A DNA stretch of 30,252 nucleotides, taken from contig JAAAOR010000012.1 in NCBI GenBank assembly GCA_009908735.1, positions 1 through 30,252 on the forward strand. The letters run 5' to 3'. This DNA is from Spirochaetota bacterium. GTDB lineage: Bacteria; Spirochaetota; Spirochaetia; DSM-27196; PWMO01. How positions within the stretch are numbered: position 1 is the first letter of the stretch; the number at the start of each line of letters is the position of its first letter. Both the position numbers and the translations under genes were made by a program. Below are positions 30,172-30,252 of the stretch, one piece after another. Under the pieces are notes generated by a model. It was not told the DNA's origin and made no database searches. It worked only from the letters and a program-made list of their open reading frames with translations.

Positions 30172-30252
30172 CATTCCGAAACTGGTGCCGAAAATGTTGA
30201 TACGACTCGCCGGCGCTCCGATGCGTGAGCGTGCCTGCCCAGCGCGAGCCGC

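Noticed and set aside
30194..30252. Open frame from ATG 30194 running off the right edge
   Set aside because: Fewer than 20 codons, no ribosome binding site or promoter, Arg/Ala-rich; cannot be told from chance.

Overview
The window looks like a piece of a GC-rich, free-living spirochaete chromosome (Spirochaetota). This is an inference: there is no rRNA or other phylogenetic marker. It rests on the gene mix, namely a MurA with Asp in place of the catalytic Cys, a STAS protein with a zinc ribbon, PspA, an NtrC-type regulator with no DNA-binding domain, DjlA, and an Atg22-like MFS permease. No tRNA, rRNA, insertion sequence, phage gene or CRISPR array was seen. Gene density is high, most gaps are short, and both strands are used.

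Layout. 1-1132: the 3' end of an upstream gene and an unrecognised 329-aa protein. 1181-3346 (-): a chemoreceptor. 3497-6065 (+): a tight cluster of a C-terminal processing protease, a drastically shortened RsmE and a divergent WecG/TagA-like protein. 6116-6565 (-): FxsA. 6669-7802 (+): an NtrC-type response regulator ending right after its AAA+ domain. 7821-8300 (-): a small exported protein. 8426-9145 (+): a short-chain dehydrogenase. 9246-11346 (+): a STAS/zinc-ribbon protein, PspA, and a degenerate-receiver winged-helix regulator overlapping the end of pspA. 11347-11715: a gene-free stretch with two exact DnaA-box sequences inside a repeated 16-mer. 11716-15306 (+): an overlapping three-gene cluster of two six-helix membrane proteins with LptF/LptG-like topology (the second carrying TPR-like repeats in its soluble domain) and a DjlA co-chaperone.

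15320-17863 (-): MurA and a lipoprotein. 17998-19311 (+): threonine synthase. 19382-21451 (-): an MFS exporter followed by an overlapping, frameshifted GntR/FCD regulator, read from a strong promoter covered by inverted repeats. 21547-22641 (-): an HD-domain protein with a degraded nucleotidyltransferase head. 22758-25500 (+): an Atg22-like permease, HisA, and a HisE whose N-terminal HisI-like half has lost its metal ligands. 25615-27516 (+): transketolase. 27551-30133 (-): a large membrane-anchored periplasmic protein and a histidine phosphatase.

The most interesting items are: the LptF/G-like + TPR + DjlA cluster; the DnaA-box cluster away from any dnaA gene; a recurring arrangement in which a -10 hexamer lies 6-9 nt before the start codon with no Shine-Dalgarno, suggesting leaderless mRNAs for about six genes; and two genes (rsmE, gntR) that appear to have lost internal segments. 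Several other proteins keep a family fold but lack its catalytic or phosphorylation residues (WecG-like, HisI half, nucleotidyltransferase half, receiver domain).
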